Shown here piece after piece: positions 10,292 to 20,200 of a stretch of DNA of 59,226 nucleotides (positions are counted from its first letter, which is position 1; each line of letters opens with the position of its first letter). The notes beneath the pieces are model-generated. The model did no database searches. It worked only from the letters and a program-made list of their open reading frames with translations, and had not been told where the DNA came from. Origin of the DNA: an uncultured Lachnospiraceae bacterium (GTDB lineage Bacteria; Bacillota; Clostridia; Lachnospirales; Lachnospiraceae); assembly GCA_902786515.1 (NCBI GenBank), contig CADADA010000026.1, positions 1-59,226 on the forward strand, read 5' to 3'. The position numbers were made by a program, and so were the translations under genes.

Positions 10292-10322
10292 TGGTAAAAC
10301 CTCCTAGTTTTTTTGCACTCCA

Positions 10323-10351
10323 ATTATATAATAATTTTAGTTTTTTTTCAA
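10323..10351 (-). promoter_or_regulatory. Sigma-A-type promoter of the AIM24 gene
   Basis: On the minus strand there is a TTGAAA -35 (10351-10346), a 17-base spacer and a perfect TATAAT -10 (10328-10323), about 30 bases upstream of the AIM24 start. Confidence 0.75.
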
Positions 10352-10381
10352 CCCGAACATAAGCCTTTTAGAACGATACTC

Positions 10382-12115
10382 TTATGCAATCGACCAGTTT
10401 TGCCCTTCTGTCTGCAAACGTACCATATCTGCAAAAACGCCACCCTGCTCCATAAGCTGTGCCGGCGAACCCTGTTCAGTCACACCGCCATCCGACAGAA
10501 CAACAATCTTGTCAGCTCCCGCTACTGTCCTCATTCGATGTGCTATAACCATTACGGTCTTATCTTTAATCAGGCGTGACAAAGCCTCCTGTACCTTAGT
10601 CTCATTTTCAACATCTAAAGAAGCCGTTGCTTCATCGAGAAGTATAATCGGAGCATCCTTTAAAAATGCTCTCGCTATTGAGATACGCTGTCGCTCTCCT
10701 CCGGACAGTTCACTTCCATTTTCACCAATAACAGTATCGTATCCATTTGGAAGAGCCTGCACAAATTCATCGCAGTTAGCGAGTCTTGCTGCTTTTAATA
10801 CTTCCTCATCTGTAGCATCCTTTTTTCCAACGCGGATATTCTCCATAACAGTATTGTTAAAAAGTGTAACATCCTGAAAAACAATAGAGAACGAGCCGAG
10901 CAATGTTTCCGGATCAACCGTCTTTACATCCACTCCGCCAACCGTAGCTTTCCCGCTGTCAACATCCCAAAATCTTGCAGCGAGTCTGCTTACGGTCGTT
11001 TTTCCACCACCGGAAGGTCCAACCAATGCCGTAACCTCACCCTGCTTTGCCGTAAATGATACATCAGAAAGAACCATTTTCTCATCCTCATATGAAAATC
11101 CCGCATGGTCAAACACAATATCATAGCCCTTTGGCGAAAAATCTGAAGAGCCACTCTGCTCTTTAGCATTATTAATCTCATTCATTCTATCAACATTAAC
11201 CTGTACAGCGTTTATAGCCGCCAAGTTTATAAGTGTACTGCTCATCGGTTCATAGAGCCTTGATGCTACCAATAAAAAGCAGAAGAACTGCATAAGTGTA
11301 AGCTGCCCGTCTATCAGCATCGTACCTCCGACGAGTGCAACTGTACCAATGCCAAACTTAAGAAGCATCTGTGCTGACACCACAAATATTGCAGTTCCAA
11401 GCTCATTGCCTATAGCTCTCTTTTCAAGCAGGTCAATTTTATTGCACAACATGTTTAAGTACTCATTTTCCGCATTATTACTCTTTAAATCACGAGATGT
11501 TTCAATAAATTCCTGTACCCCAAAAGCCAAATCAATCTGTGCTGCTTTCTGTTTGAGGGTAAAATGATTCTGCACACGCTTAGATGTAAATACAATAACA
11601 AACGCAATCGGTATTGGCCAAATAGCAGCCAGCGCCATATGCCACTCAAAGAAGAACAATCCTATACCAATAATAAATGTAGAAACTAAGCTTCCATAGT
11701 ACTGTGGTATCATATGAGAACCCGCATGCTCCAAAACTTCAGCGTCAGACATAATTGTACTTGTAAGATCTGCAAGATCTCTCTTGGCAAAGAAGGAAAG
11801 CGGGAGCTTCCTTAACTTCTCTGCAAGATTAATCCTTCTCGCAGCCGATTCCTTATATGTAGCCTTATAGGCCGTGTTATATTGCAAAATACCCGTAATA
11901 ACGATAAGCACAAGACAAATTATGATACCTGTGATATATGTCAGGGTATGGCTCTGAAGATTTACACCGCTAATATAATCATCAGTAAACAGATACAAAA
12001 GTGTAACCGGAAACATCAATGCCATATTCTGTAAAGCTGCAGAAACAATGCCCATAATCATTTCCTTTGCACCCTGATCTGACAGCGCAAATTTTTTCTT
12101 AAAATATTCTATCAT
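10382..12115 (-). CDS. ABC transporter half, fused permease and ATPase (second of pair)
   Basis: This 577-residue exporter-type half-transporter has a six-helix membrane domain (about residues 1-320) followed by a nucleotide-binding domain. The latter has Walker A GPSGGGKTT near residue 368, signature LSGGERQRIS and Walker B IILLDEATASLD. It overlaps the upstream ABC gene by 4 bases (ATGA-type coupling), so the two very likely form a heterodimer. The pair resembles the IrtA/IrtB and YbtP/YbtQ group, which despite exporter topology import iron-siderophores. That link rests on similarity and on the operator upstream. A drug or peptide exporter is the main alternative. Confidence 0.85.
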   Translation of the reverse strand: MIEYFKKKFALSDQGAKEMIMGIVSAALQNMALMFPVTLLYLFTDDYISGVNLQSHTLTYITGIIICLVLIVITGILQYNTAYKATYKESAARRINLAEKLRKLPLSFFAKRDLADLTSTIMSDAEVLEHAGSHMIPQYYGSLVSTFIIGIGLFFFEWHMALAAIWPIPIAFVIVFTSKRVQNHFTLKQKAAQIDLAFGVQEFIETSRDLKSNNAENEYLNMLCNKIDLLEKRAIGNELGTAIFVVSAQMLLKFGIGTVALVGGTMLIDGQLTLMQFFCFLLVASRLYEPMSSTLINLAAINAVQVNVDRMNEINNAKEQSGSSDFSPKGYDIVFDHAGFSYEDEKMVLSDVSFTAKQGEVTALVGPSGGGKTTVSRLAARFWDVDSGKATVGGVDVKTVDPETLLGSFSIVFQDVTLFNNTVMENIRVGKKDATDEEVLKAARLANCDEFVQALPNGYDTVIGENGSELSGGERQRISIARAFLKDAPIILLDEATASLDVENETKVQEALSRLIKDKTVMVIAHRMRTVAGADKIVVLSDGGVTEQGSPAQLMEQGGVFADMVRLQTEGQNWSIA

Positions 12116-13896
12116 ACCTTTTCACCCACTTTCCAAGAAATTGCACTCTGATATTCTTTCCACATTGTGCTGTATAATCCATTATTTTTAAGTAATTCAT
12201 CATGTTTTCCTTTCTCCACGACTTCACCCTTGTCAAGTACATAGATTTTATCAGCATTGCGAATAGTTGAAAGTCTGTGTGCTATCATGATAACTGTACT
12301 ATTTTTTGCAAGCTCCATAAATGCTTTCTGAACCAGAGCTTCATTCTCAGGATCTGCGAATGCCGTAGCTTCATCAAGTATGACAACCGGGGTATCCTTA
12401 AGAATGGTTCTTGCTATAGCTATACGCTGCTGTTCCCCGCCCGAAAGATATGTGCCTTCAGAACCAAGTACTGTGTCAATTCCCTGTGGAAGCCTTTTTA
12501 TAATGTCATCGCACTGTGCGGCATGTAATGCCCGCTTAAGTTCCTCTTCTGTAGCGTCAGGCTTTGCAATACGAAGATTTTCTGCAATAGAACACTTTAA
12601 AAGCTTACTGTCCTGAAACACATAGGAAACCGTGTTCATCAAATCATCCTTGCCGATATTTCTGACATCTACTCCGCCAATACTTACGCTTCCTTCCTGT
12701 GCGTCAAAGAATCTTGAAATCAATCCCGCTGCTGTAGTCTTACCACTTCCTGAAGGACCCACCAAAGCTACAATTTGGTCTTTATTCGCTGACAATGACA
12801 GATTTTTGACAGCCGGTTTTGCATCCTCATTGTATCTGTAAGTTACATTATTAATTTCTACAAATGCACCTGTCGGTATCTTCTTCTCATCCGGCTCAGC
12901 AAGTGGCTCAATGTCCAAAATTGAGTTGACTCTTGCAATGGCGTCATCAATTTTCATACTGTTTTCCGACATAAACATTACACGTGTCATCGTGGTAGTG
13001 ATAATCGGTGTAAATATCACATAGAATAGAAAATTAACAAGTATATCCTCTGTTGCAGCACCACCTCTTGTAAGAAACAAGGTAAAACCAATGAGAAAGG
13101 CAAATGCCGAATTTATGAACATTGTAAACAATACCATAGAACTTCGACACTCAAAAGTATATTTCAGACAGAATTTTCCGTAATCATCAATAGACTTCTT
13201 AAACGTATGGAAAGAGAATACCGTCTGTCCAAAAGTCTTAACCACCGGAATGCCCCGCACGTACTCCACTGCTTCATTGCTCATATTTTCCAGGGCATTC
13301 TGGTAGTGACGCATATCTTCAACCATTTGCGGTCCCATCATACGAAACATCATGGCAAACGCCAGAATGATAGGAACTATACATGCAATACCAAAACGCC
13401 AGTCATAGATAAACAGCATAACCATCATGGCCAAAGGTGTTACAATAGCCTGTGCCATATCCGGAAGATTGTGAGCCAGCAGTGTCTCTGTTGATGATGT
13501 TGCCTCAGTAACAGTACGTCTAACCTTACCTGAGCCCATCTCGTCTGCAAATCCTATAGGCAGCTTTGCAATATGACGTAATAATTCTTTCTTCATGTTC
13601 CCGGCAACACGAAATGCTGAAACATGCGAACACATCAGTGCCCCGAAATATATCAGCATATAAAGTAACGAAAAAATAACCGCCATCCAGCCATTATGTT
13701 TAATATTTGTCGCTGCTTCAAAGTTAGGGGCAACTTCTATCACTTCCTTAATAATACGCCACAAATAAACAAACGGCATTAGCGCAAGTACTCCGGTTGC
13801 AGAGGCTAACACAAGTGACAAATACGTCAGCACCTTGTGTCCTCCCGCGTAGCCCATCAGCACAGAAAACGCTGATGGCTTTTTTTGTTCTTTCAT
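12112..13896 (-). CDS. ABC transporter half, fused permease and ATPase (first of pair)
   Basis: This 594-residue half-transporter is the first gene of a two-gene operon. The membrane domain occupies about residues 1-330. The ATPase domain has Walker A GPSGSGKTT near residue 380, signature LSGGEQQRIA, Walker B VVILDEATAFADPENE and H-loop AHRLSTI. The ATAFADPENE form of the D-loop is one I associate with the IrtA/YbtP-like iron group. In the partner the same stretch reads ATASLDVENE, so the two active sites may be unequal. The start has an AGGAG site. The promoter and the DtxR-like palindrome at 13922-13979 argue for repression by iron or another metal. Confidence 0.87.
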   Translation of the reverse strand: MKEQKKPSAFSVLMGYAGGHKVLTYLSLVLASATGVLALMPFVYLWRIIKEVIEVAPNFEAATNIKHNGWMAVIFSLLYMLIYFGALMCSHVSAFRVAGNMKKELLRHIAKLPIGFADEMGSGKVRRTVTEATSSTETLLAHNLPDMAQAIVTPLAMMVMLFIYDWRFGIACIVPIILAFAMMFRMMGPQMVEDMRHYQNALENMSNEAVEYVRGIPVVKTFGQTVFSFHTFKKSIDDYGKFCLKYTFECRSSMVLFTMFINSAFAFLIGFTLFLTRGGAATEDILVNFLFYVIFTPIITTTMTRVMFMSENSMKIDDAIARVNSILDIEPLAEPDEKKIPTGAFVEINNVTYRYNEDAKPAVKNLSLSANKDQIVALVGPSGSGKTTAAGLISRFFDAQEGSVSIGGVDVRNIGKDDLMNTVSYVFQDSKLLKCSIAENLRIAKPDATEEELKRALHAAQCDDIIKRLPQGIDTVLGSEGTYLSGGEQQRIAIARTILKDTPVVILDEATAFADPENEALVQKAFMELAKNSTVIMIAHRLSTIRNADKIYVLDKGEVVEKGKHDELLKNNGLYSTMWKEYQSAISWKVGEKV

Positions 13897-13921
13897 GAAA
13901 ACAACTCCTTTTTTTTAATAG

Positions 13922-13979
13922 TTAGGTATTACTAACCTCAATAATTGATTAATATAAAACAACGAACAGTATTTGTCAA
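13922..13979 (-). promoter_or_regulatory. Promoter and DtxR/IdeR-like operator of the ABC operon
   Basis: On the minus strand there is a perfect TTGACA -35 (13979-13974), a 17-base spacer and a TATATT -10 (13956-13951). Just past the expected start site, 13922-13940 reads TTAGGTATTACTAACCTCA. This matches the IdeR/DtxR consensus TTAGGTTAGSCTAACCTAA at about 14 of 19 positions, with both arms preserved. A repressor bound here would block transcription of both ABC genes. Confidence 0.7.
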
Positions 13980-13991
13980 GTATATTTCCTG

Positions 13992-14020
13992 TTGACGAAC
14001 TAAATAATTATCTTTATGAT
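13992..14020 (+). promoter_or_regulatory. Divergent promoter of the CobW-like gene
   Basis: TTGACG (13992-13997), a 17-base spacer and TATGAT (14015-14020) make a good sigma-A promoter. It points away from the ABC operon, and the two -35 elements are only 12 bases apart, so the promoters may influence each other. Confidence 0.7.
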
Positions 14021-14062
14021 AGATGTGATTTTAAATTTACATGAGAAGGATGTGCTGTTTCC

Positions 14063-15028
14063 ATGACAAAAGTTGATTTAATTACCGGATTTTTAGGCTC
14101 AGGTAAGACAACATTTATAAAATATTACGCAAATTATCTTCTAGATAAGGGCGAAAAAATATGTGTTCTTGAAAATGACTATGGTGCAATAAATGTCGAT
14201 ACTATGATATTAGCGGACTTAAAAAATGATAATTGTGATATTGAGATGGTTGCGGGCGGATGTGATTACGACTGCCATCGCAGAAGATTTAAGACAAAAT
14301 TAATTACTATCGCCATGCTTGGATACTCGAGGGTTTTGATTGAACCATCAGGTATTTTTGATGTCGATGAATTTTTCGATATACTACACGAATCGCCGTT
14401 GGATTCCATGTATAATATTGAAAATGTTATAACCATTGTAAATAGTGAACTCAACAATGATTTATCGCACGAGGCAAACTATCTCCTTGCAAGTCAGGCA
14501 GCAAATGCCGGCTGTATTGTTTTTAGCCATATAGACAATCCTGATGCCGAAAAACAATCTTTTCTGCTCAGCCGTATTAACGACGCACTTAAGACGATAA
14601 AATGCGACCGTATATTTAACGATGGTAATACTTTTGCCGTAAATTGGAAAGATTTTACTCTATCTGATTTTGAAAAATTAAGTCATTCCGGTTACAGTAC
14701 TCAATCATTTGAAAAGAATTTCTCAATTGAACAGAATGGTTTTGAATCTCTGTTCTTTATGCATATTCACATGGATATAAATACTCTTAAGAGTAAAATC
14801 CGGGAACTTTTTCATGATGAATCTGCAGGTACAATTGTGAGGGTCAAAGGATTTATCATGTCTGATACTGACAATGGGTGGATTGAAATTAATGCTACAG
14901 AAAAAGCAATCAATACAAATCAGATCAAAAACGGTCAGGAAGTATTAATTGTAATTGGTGAACATTTAAACCGTGAAAAAATAGATTCCTACTTCCAGTC
15001 AAAGTATTCTTCCTGTCGCCGGGAATAA
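14063..15028 (+). CDS. CobW/G3E family GTP-binding protein
   Basis: This is a 321-residue P-loop GTPase of the CobW (G3E, COG0523) group, whose members deliver or regulate metals. The N-terminus has the Walker A GFLGSGKTTF and a conserved ENDYGAINVD. The usual metal-binding GCxCC motif is replaced by GGCDYDC, which keeps two cysteines four residues apart. IEPSGIFD fits the next motif. The family NKxD base-recognition motif is replaced by FSHID. A C-terminal CobW-C-like region follows. It is the only long plus-strand gene in the first 50 kb, is transcribed divergently from the iron-type ABC operon and ends at a bidirectional terminator. A metal-homeostasis role alongside the transporter is an inference. 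Confidence 0.8.
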   Translation: MTKVDLITGFLGSGKTTFIKYYANYLLDKGEKICVLENDYGAINVDTMILADLKNDNCDIEMVAGGCDYDCHRRRFKTKLITIAMLGYSRVLIEPSGIFDVDEFFDILHESPLDSMYNIENVITIVNSELNNDLSHEANYLLASQAANAGCIVFSHIDNPDAEKQSFLLSRINDALKTIKCDRIFNDGNTFAVNWKDFTLSDFEKLSHSGYSTQSFEKNFSIEQNGFESLFFMHIHMDINTLKSKIRELFHDESAGTIVRVKGFIMSDTDNGWIEINATEKAINTNQIKNGQEVLIVIGEHLNREKIDSYFQSKYSSCRRE

Positions 15029-15040
15029 ATATATTTAAAA

Positions 15041-15074
15041 TGCGCCTTCCAAAACATCTCTTTTGAAAGGCGCT
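15041..15074. terminator. Bidirectional terminator between convergent genes
   Basis: GCGCCTT pairs with AAGGCGC (with further pairing CCAAAA/TTTTG) around a short loop, flanked by A- and T-rich tracts. It serves both the CobW-like gene (plus) and the EF-G-like gene (minus). Confidence 0.8.
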
Positions 15075-15081
15075 TCAATTA

Positions 15082-17157
15082 TTATTCTTTCATCTTTTCT
15101 ATCTCTTTTTGTGCCACATCATCCGGTGCCTGTTCATATCCTGAAAACTCATATGAAAATACTCCACTTCCCCTTGTCAGAGAATGAAGCTTAGTATCAT
15201 ATTCGTACAACTCCATATACGGAATATCTGCTACAATCTCCTGATACTCTTCATCAATCATATCCATACCAAGAACTTTTGCACGTCGTTTATTCAAATC
15301 ACCCATAACATCTCCGGTATATTGGCCCGGTACAACTATCCTGATAGATGCAATCGGTTCAAGAAGAACCGGTTTCGCATCCATAAATCCTTTCTTAAAT
15401 GCCTGCTCAGTTGCTACCTTAAAAGCAAGCTCAGATGAATCTACGGAATGATAACTTCCATCATATAGCACCACCTTTACTCCGGTAACCGGATATTTTG
15501 CCAATGGACCGCTCTTTACAGATTCTGCAACTCCTTTTTCTACTGCCGGAAAATAATTCTTCGGTACAGCCCCTCCTACTACAGTCTGCTCAAAAATATA
15601 AGGTGTGTCCATATCACCTGAAGGCTCAATGGTGATTTTCACATGTCCGTACTGACCGTGTCCACCTGACTGCTTTTTGTATTTATATTCCGTATCTGTT
15701 TTTTTACGGATAGTTTCCTTAAATGCTATTCTAGGACGCATCAATTCTATTTCCACTTTATACTTATCCAGTAAAATGCTCTGAACTGTCTCTAAATGCT
15801 GTCCGCTGATTCCATACAAAAGTGTCTGATGATTATCACTGTCATTTACAGTCTTTATAGTTAAATCTTCCATCATAACCTTTGATAGTGCCTGTGATAT
15901 TTTATCTTCATCACCCTTATTCTTCGCTTTGTACTGCCTGTATACATATGGTTTTGAAATCGATGCCCTCAAATATGTCACTGGATTTTTTCTGGTAGAA
16001 AGAGAATCCGTGGTCAGACTTGCCGTCATTTTTGCAAGTGCCCCAATATCTCCTGCATGCAGTTCTTTTACTTCTTCTGCCTTTCCACCACAGATAACAT
16101 ACAGCTTACCTAATTTTTCGTCTATATCACGGTGATAATTATACAATATATCATCCGGTTTCAGCACTCCTGAATTAACCTTTATAAGTGAATATTTGCC
16201 TATGTAAGGGTCAGCAATAGTTTTAAAAATATAGGCTGATTTTGGCTTTGAAAAATCATAATCCGCCTCAAAAACCTCGTTATTCACCGTATTGATTCCG
16301 GCACATTTGCACCTGTCAGGTCCCGGGAAATATTTAACTATGTCCGCCATGAGTGTATACATTCCTCTTGCCTGTATGTTTGATCCCATAAGTACCGGCA
16401 CAATAGAACCGTCAAACACTCCGACTCTTAATGCCTGCCTAATCTCATCATCCGAGAACTCATCACCTTCAAAGAATCGTTCCATAAATTCCTCACTTGT
16501 CTCTGCAACTGCTTCCATCAATACATCTCTGCAGATTGACAGATTCTCAAATGAATAATCAGGCACGTCAAATTTATCCACGGTTCCCTTATCATTCCAT
16601 CTCTTTGCTTTTTGCTGAATCACGTTTACATAACCGACAAATTGGCCGTTTTCACGAATCGGCAGATGAAACGGTGCGATTCTTCTTCCATACATCTCCT
16701 GTAAATTCTGAACAATTTCCCTGAAGCTCGCTTTATCATCATCCATATCCGTTACGAAAAACATTCTAGGAAGCTTTTTCTTCTCACATATTTCCCATGC
16801 ACGTTTTGTTCCTGCTTCAATACCAGTCTTTCCTGAAATGACAATGACTGCCGCATCAGCAGCAGATACTGCTTCCTCTGTCTCTCCCACAAAATCAAAG
16901 CTTCCCGGCGTGTCAAGAATATTAATCTTATACTCTTCCCATGGAATTGGAATAATAGAAGTTTTCATAGATATTTTCATCTTTATCTCTTCTTTGTCAC
17001 AATCACTAATCGTATTTCCATTTTCCACGTTTCCCATACGATTAGTCACCCCTGCCAGATAAGCCATTGCCTCTGCCAGCGAGGTTTTTCCACTTCCTCC
17101 ATGCCCCAAAAGCACAACATTACGGATTTTATCCGTCGTAAATACCTTCATACTCAT
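15082..17157 (-). CDS. Elongation factor G-like GTPase (FusA2 type)
   Basis: This 691-residue translational GTPase has the full EF-G domain plan. The G domain has P-loop GHGGSGKTS (about residues 18-26) and LDTPG. EF-G-type domains II to V follow, including the domain IV segment GGHGQYGHVKITIEP. The NKxD motif is changed to TDMDDD. That, together with the GSGKTSLAEAM start, places it with the EF-G2/FusA2-like paralogues rather than the housekeeping factor, which is not in the window. The function of these paralogues is not settled; ribosome recycling or stress roles are possible. It stands alone with its own likely promoter (TATAAT near 17225). Confidence 0.85.
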   Translation of the reverse strand: MSMKVFTTDKIRNVVLLGHGGSGKTSLAEAMAYLAGVTNRMGNVENGNTISDCDKEEIKMKISMKTSIIPIPWEEYKINILDTPGSFDFVGETEEAVSAADAAVIVISGKTGIEAGTKRAWEICEKKKLPRMFFVTDMDDDKASFREIVQNLQEMYGRRIAPFHLPIRENGQFVGYVNVIQQKAKRWNDKGTVDKFDVPDYSFENLSICRDVLMEAVAETSEEFMERFFEGDEFSDDEIRQALRVGVFDGSIVPVLMGSNIQARGMYTLMADIVKYFPGPDRCKCAGINTVNNEVFEADYDFSKPKSAYIFKTIADPYIGKYSLIKVNSGVLKPDDILYNYHRDIDEKLGKLYVICGGKAEEVKELHAGDIGALAKMTASLTTDSLSTRKNPVTYLRASISKPYVYRQYKAKNKGDEDKISQALSKVMMEDLTIKTVNDSDNHQTLLYGISGQHLETVQSILLDKYKVEIELMRPRIAFKETIRKKTDTEYKYKKQSGGHGQYGHVKITIEPSGDMDTPYIFEQTVVGGAVPKNYFPAVEKGVAESVKSGPLAKYPVTGVKVVLYDGSYHSVDSSELAFKVATEQAFKKGFMDAKPVLLEPIASIRIVVPGQYTGDVMGDLNKRRAKVLGMDMIDEEYQEIVADIPYMELYEYDTKLHSLTRGSGVFSYEFSGYEQAPDDVAQKEIEKMKE

Positions 17158-17283
17158 TTCCTCCTTCCAATGAAACCCATATACATTTTATTGAAAATGG
17201 TTATCTTTGATATTATTCTATTATTATAACATCAAATACCCCGATAGAACAATATTAAGTTGTGCTTATTATGAATTATTTTG

Positions 17284-20200
17284 TTAATTTATAATACGTT
17301 TAAGAGTTTCCACCGTATATCTCATTTCATCCTTTGTATGATTTGTTGAAAGGAAGAATCTTAACCTCGCTTCTTTTTCAGGTACAGCCGGATATATTAT
17401 CGGCATTACATTTATACCGTTTTCATATAGCTTGTCCGACACTTCCATGCATTTTTTTGAATCTCCCAATATACATGGTACAATTGCCGTTCCCACTGCC
17501 AGACCGGTGTCAAATCCTGCTTCTTTCATCAAACTGAGGAAGTACTCACTATTCTCTTTAAGACGTTCAACTAAATCTTTTGATTTTTCCAATTTAATCA
17601 AAGCCTGTAATGCTGCCGCTGCATTTGCCGGTGAAATACCCACGCTGAACATAAAACCGTCAGATGAATATTTTAATAACTCCACCAAAGCTTTACTGCC
17701 TGAAATGTTTCCACCGAAGCTTGCCAATGATTTACTCATTGTTCCCATCCACAAATCCACGTCTTTCCGGTCAACATTATAATAGCTTCCTACTCCTCTT
17801 CCCTGTTCTCCAATAGTTCCTAATGAATGGGCTTCATCTATCATAAGAAGCGCACCATATTTCTTTTTTAACTGAATCAGCTTAGGTAAATCACAAATAT
17901 CTCCATCCATACTGTAAATTCCTTCAGCAACTATAAGAACTCTTCTATACGTTTTTCTGAGTTTTTTCAGCGAACTCTCAAGCGAAACCATATCATTATG
18001 CTTAAATGCTATGCGTTTTGCACCTGATAAAACACATCCCGTAATAATACTATTGTGTGACAATGCATCATGTAAAATTAAATCTTCCGAAGACACGATA
18101 GTGCTTATCGCACTGACATTCGTTGTATAACCTCCAATGTATACAATCGTGTCTTCTGTTCCCAAAAATGATGTTATTTTTTCCTCTAACTCTCTGTGCA
18201 AACTTATTTCTCCTGAAATCATACGACTTCCTGAAACAGAAGTTCCATACTTTTTCATCGCTTCCACGCTTGCATTTATAATGTCCGGATCACCATTTAA
18301 TCCAACATAATTATAGGTAGAGTAGTTTATCTTTTCCCCTTCATCAGTCATAATCACATCTTTTGGTATACCATAATTCACCTTATAATATGGATTATGC
18401 TCTATCTCAGACATTCTGGCCTTTAATTGCTTTACTTCATCAAAATCTTCTATTTTACTTTCTATATTTACATCACTGTCAAATTCATCTTCGTATTCAT
18501 CTGCCTGGACCACTACGCCTGCTTTTTCTATAGCATCACATAAATCTTTTATACTTGCATCATCTTCGCAGCCCACAGCTATTATCTTTGCAGCCTTATC
18601 TCCTTCAAGTTCCAGCTTTGCCGTAAGCTCATCCGCTAATTGTATCATCATTATAGAATCTATGCCTAAATCATCCTGTAATTTATCTTCCGGTTTTAAA
18701 TCGGACATCGAATATGCTGTGACATTTGATAATGCATTATAGACCATCTGTCTTATATTGTTGCCGTTAGCGGCTTCTTTTTGTTCGATATCATGCCAGT
18801 ACACTTCATCGGCCTGACAAACATAATTTAACCCCGATATATCCTTTTTCTCACATTCTGAAACAATCATGTGACAATTTGTGCCACCAAATCCAAACGA
18901 ACTTATTCCCACGTTTTTTACGGTTTTATTCATACTCTCTGAAGCTATTCTTATTTTACTTTCATCTATTTCTATATAAGGATTTATTTTTGTAAAATTC
19001 AATATAGCAGGAATCTCATCATTATTTAATATTAATACTGCTTTTATCAGACTTGCAATACCTGCTGCTGCCTCTAAATGCCCTATATTTGTCTTAACAG
19101 AACCTACATAACAGACATCTGATGCTGTTCTTTCTTTCATAATCGAATTTAATGTATTAAATTCTATAGGGTCGCCAAGCTTTGTTCCTGTTCCATGACT
19201 CTCAATGTAATCTATTTCATTTACAGAAAGCTTTGCGTTTTTCAAGGCTTTTTCAATCACCTTTTTTTGCGATCTTCCGTTTGGTGCTGTAAGTCCGTTG
19301 CTCTTTCCGTCCTGATTTATCGCTGAACCTTTTATCACTGCATAAATATTATCCCCATCCCTGACCGCATCTTTTAATCTTTTTAATAATACTAATCCTA
19401 CTCCTTCGCCTCTCACATATCCATTCGCTGATTCATCAAATGTTTTACATTTTGAATCCGGTGAGAGCATTTTAGCATCAAAAAACACTTCAGATGTTTT
19501 AGGGTTTAAGATTATGTTCACTCCTCCACACACAGCCATGTTACATTCATTATTCCTTATTGCCTGAGCTGCCATATGCACTGAAACCAGCGAAGATGAG
19601 CACGCAGTATCCACTGACATACTTGGACCCTCTAAGTTATATAAGTATGATATACGGTTTGCTGCAATCGAAAACGCATTTCCTGTACTGTCATAAATAC
19701 TATCCAAATCATCCGTACGTGTTAATGCATAATCACAATTCGATATTCCTATAAAAACACCCGTGTCAGTTCCTGATATTTTTTCTTTTGAATATGATGC
19801 ATTTACAAGCAGCTCATCCATTGTGCGCAGCAGTAACTTCTGCTGTGGGTCCATTTTCTTTATCTCGACCGGAGCCAGCCCAAATTTTTTAGCGTTAATA
19901 TTTGCGATATTACGCAAATATCCGCCCTTATATTTTTTTAACTCATCATCTTTTTGATGCCTTAATCTTTCTTCATCGATTTTACATATACAATTCTTCT
20001 CTGAAATCATGTTTTTCCAGTACTGTACCGGTGTATCTGCACCGCCCGGAAAATGGCATGCCATTGAAATAATGGCTATGTCTTCATTTTCAGCAGAATC
20101 TTCCGGCTCATTTTTACCTGCTTCATGCGTTGTATTTATATTACTTGCAATATAATCTGCAAGATTTTTTAATGTAGGATAATTCCAGATAACATCCATT

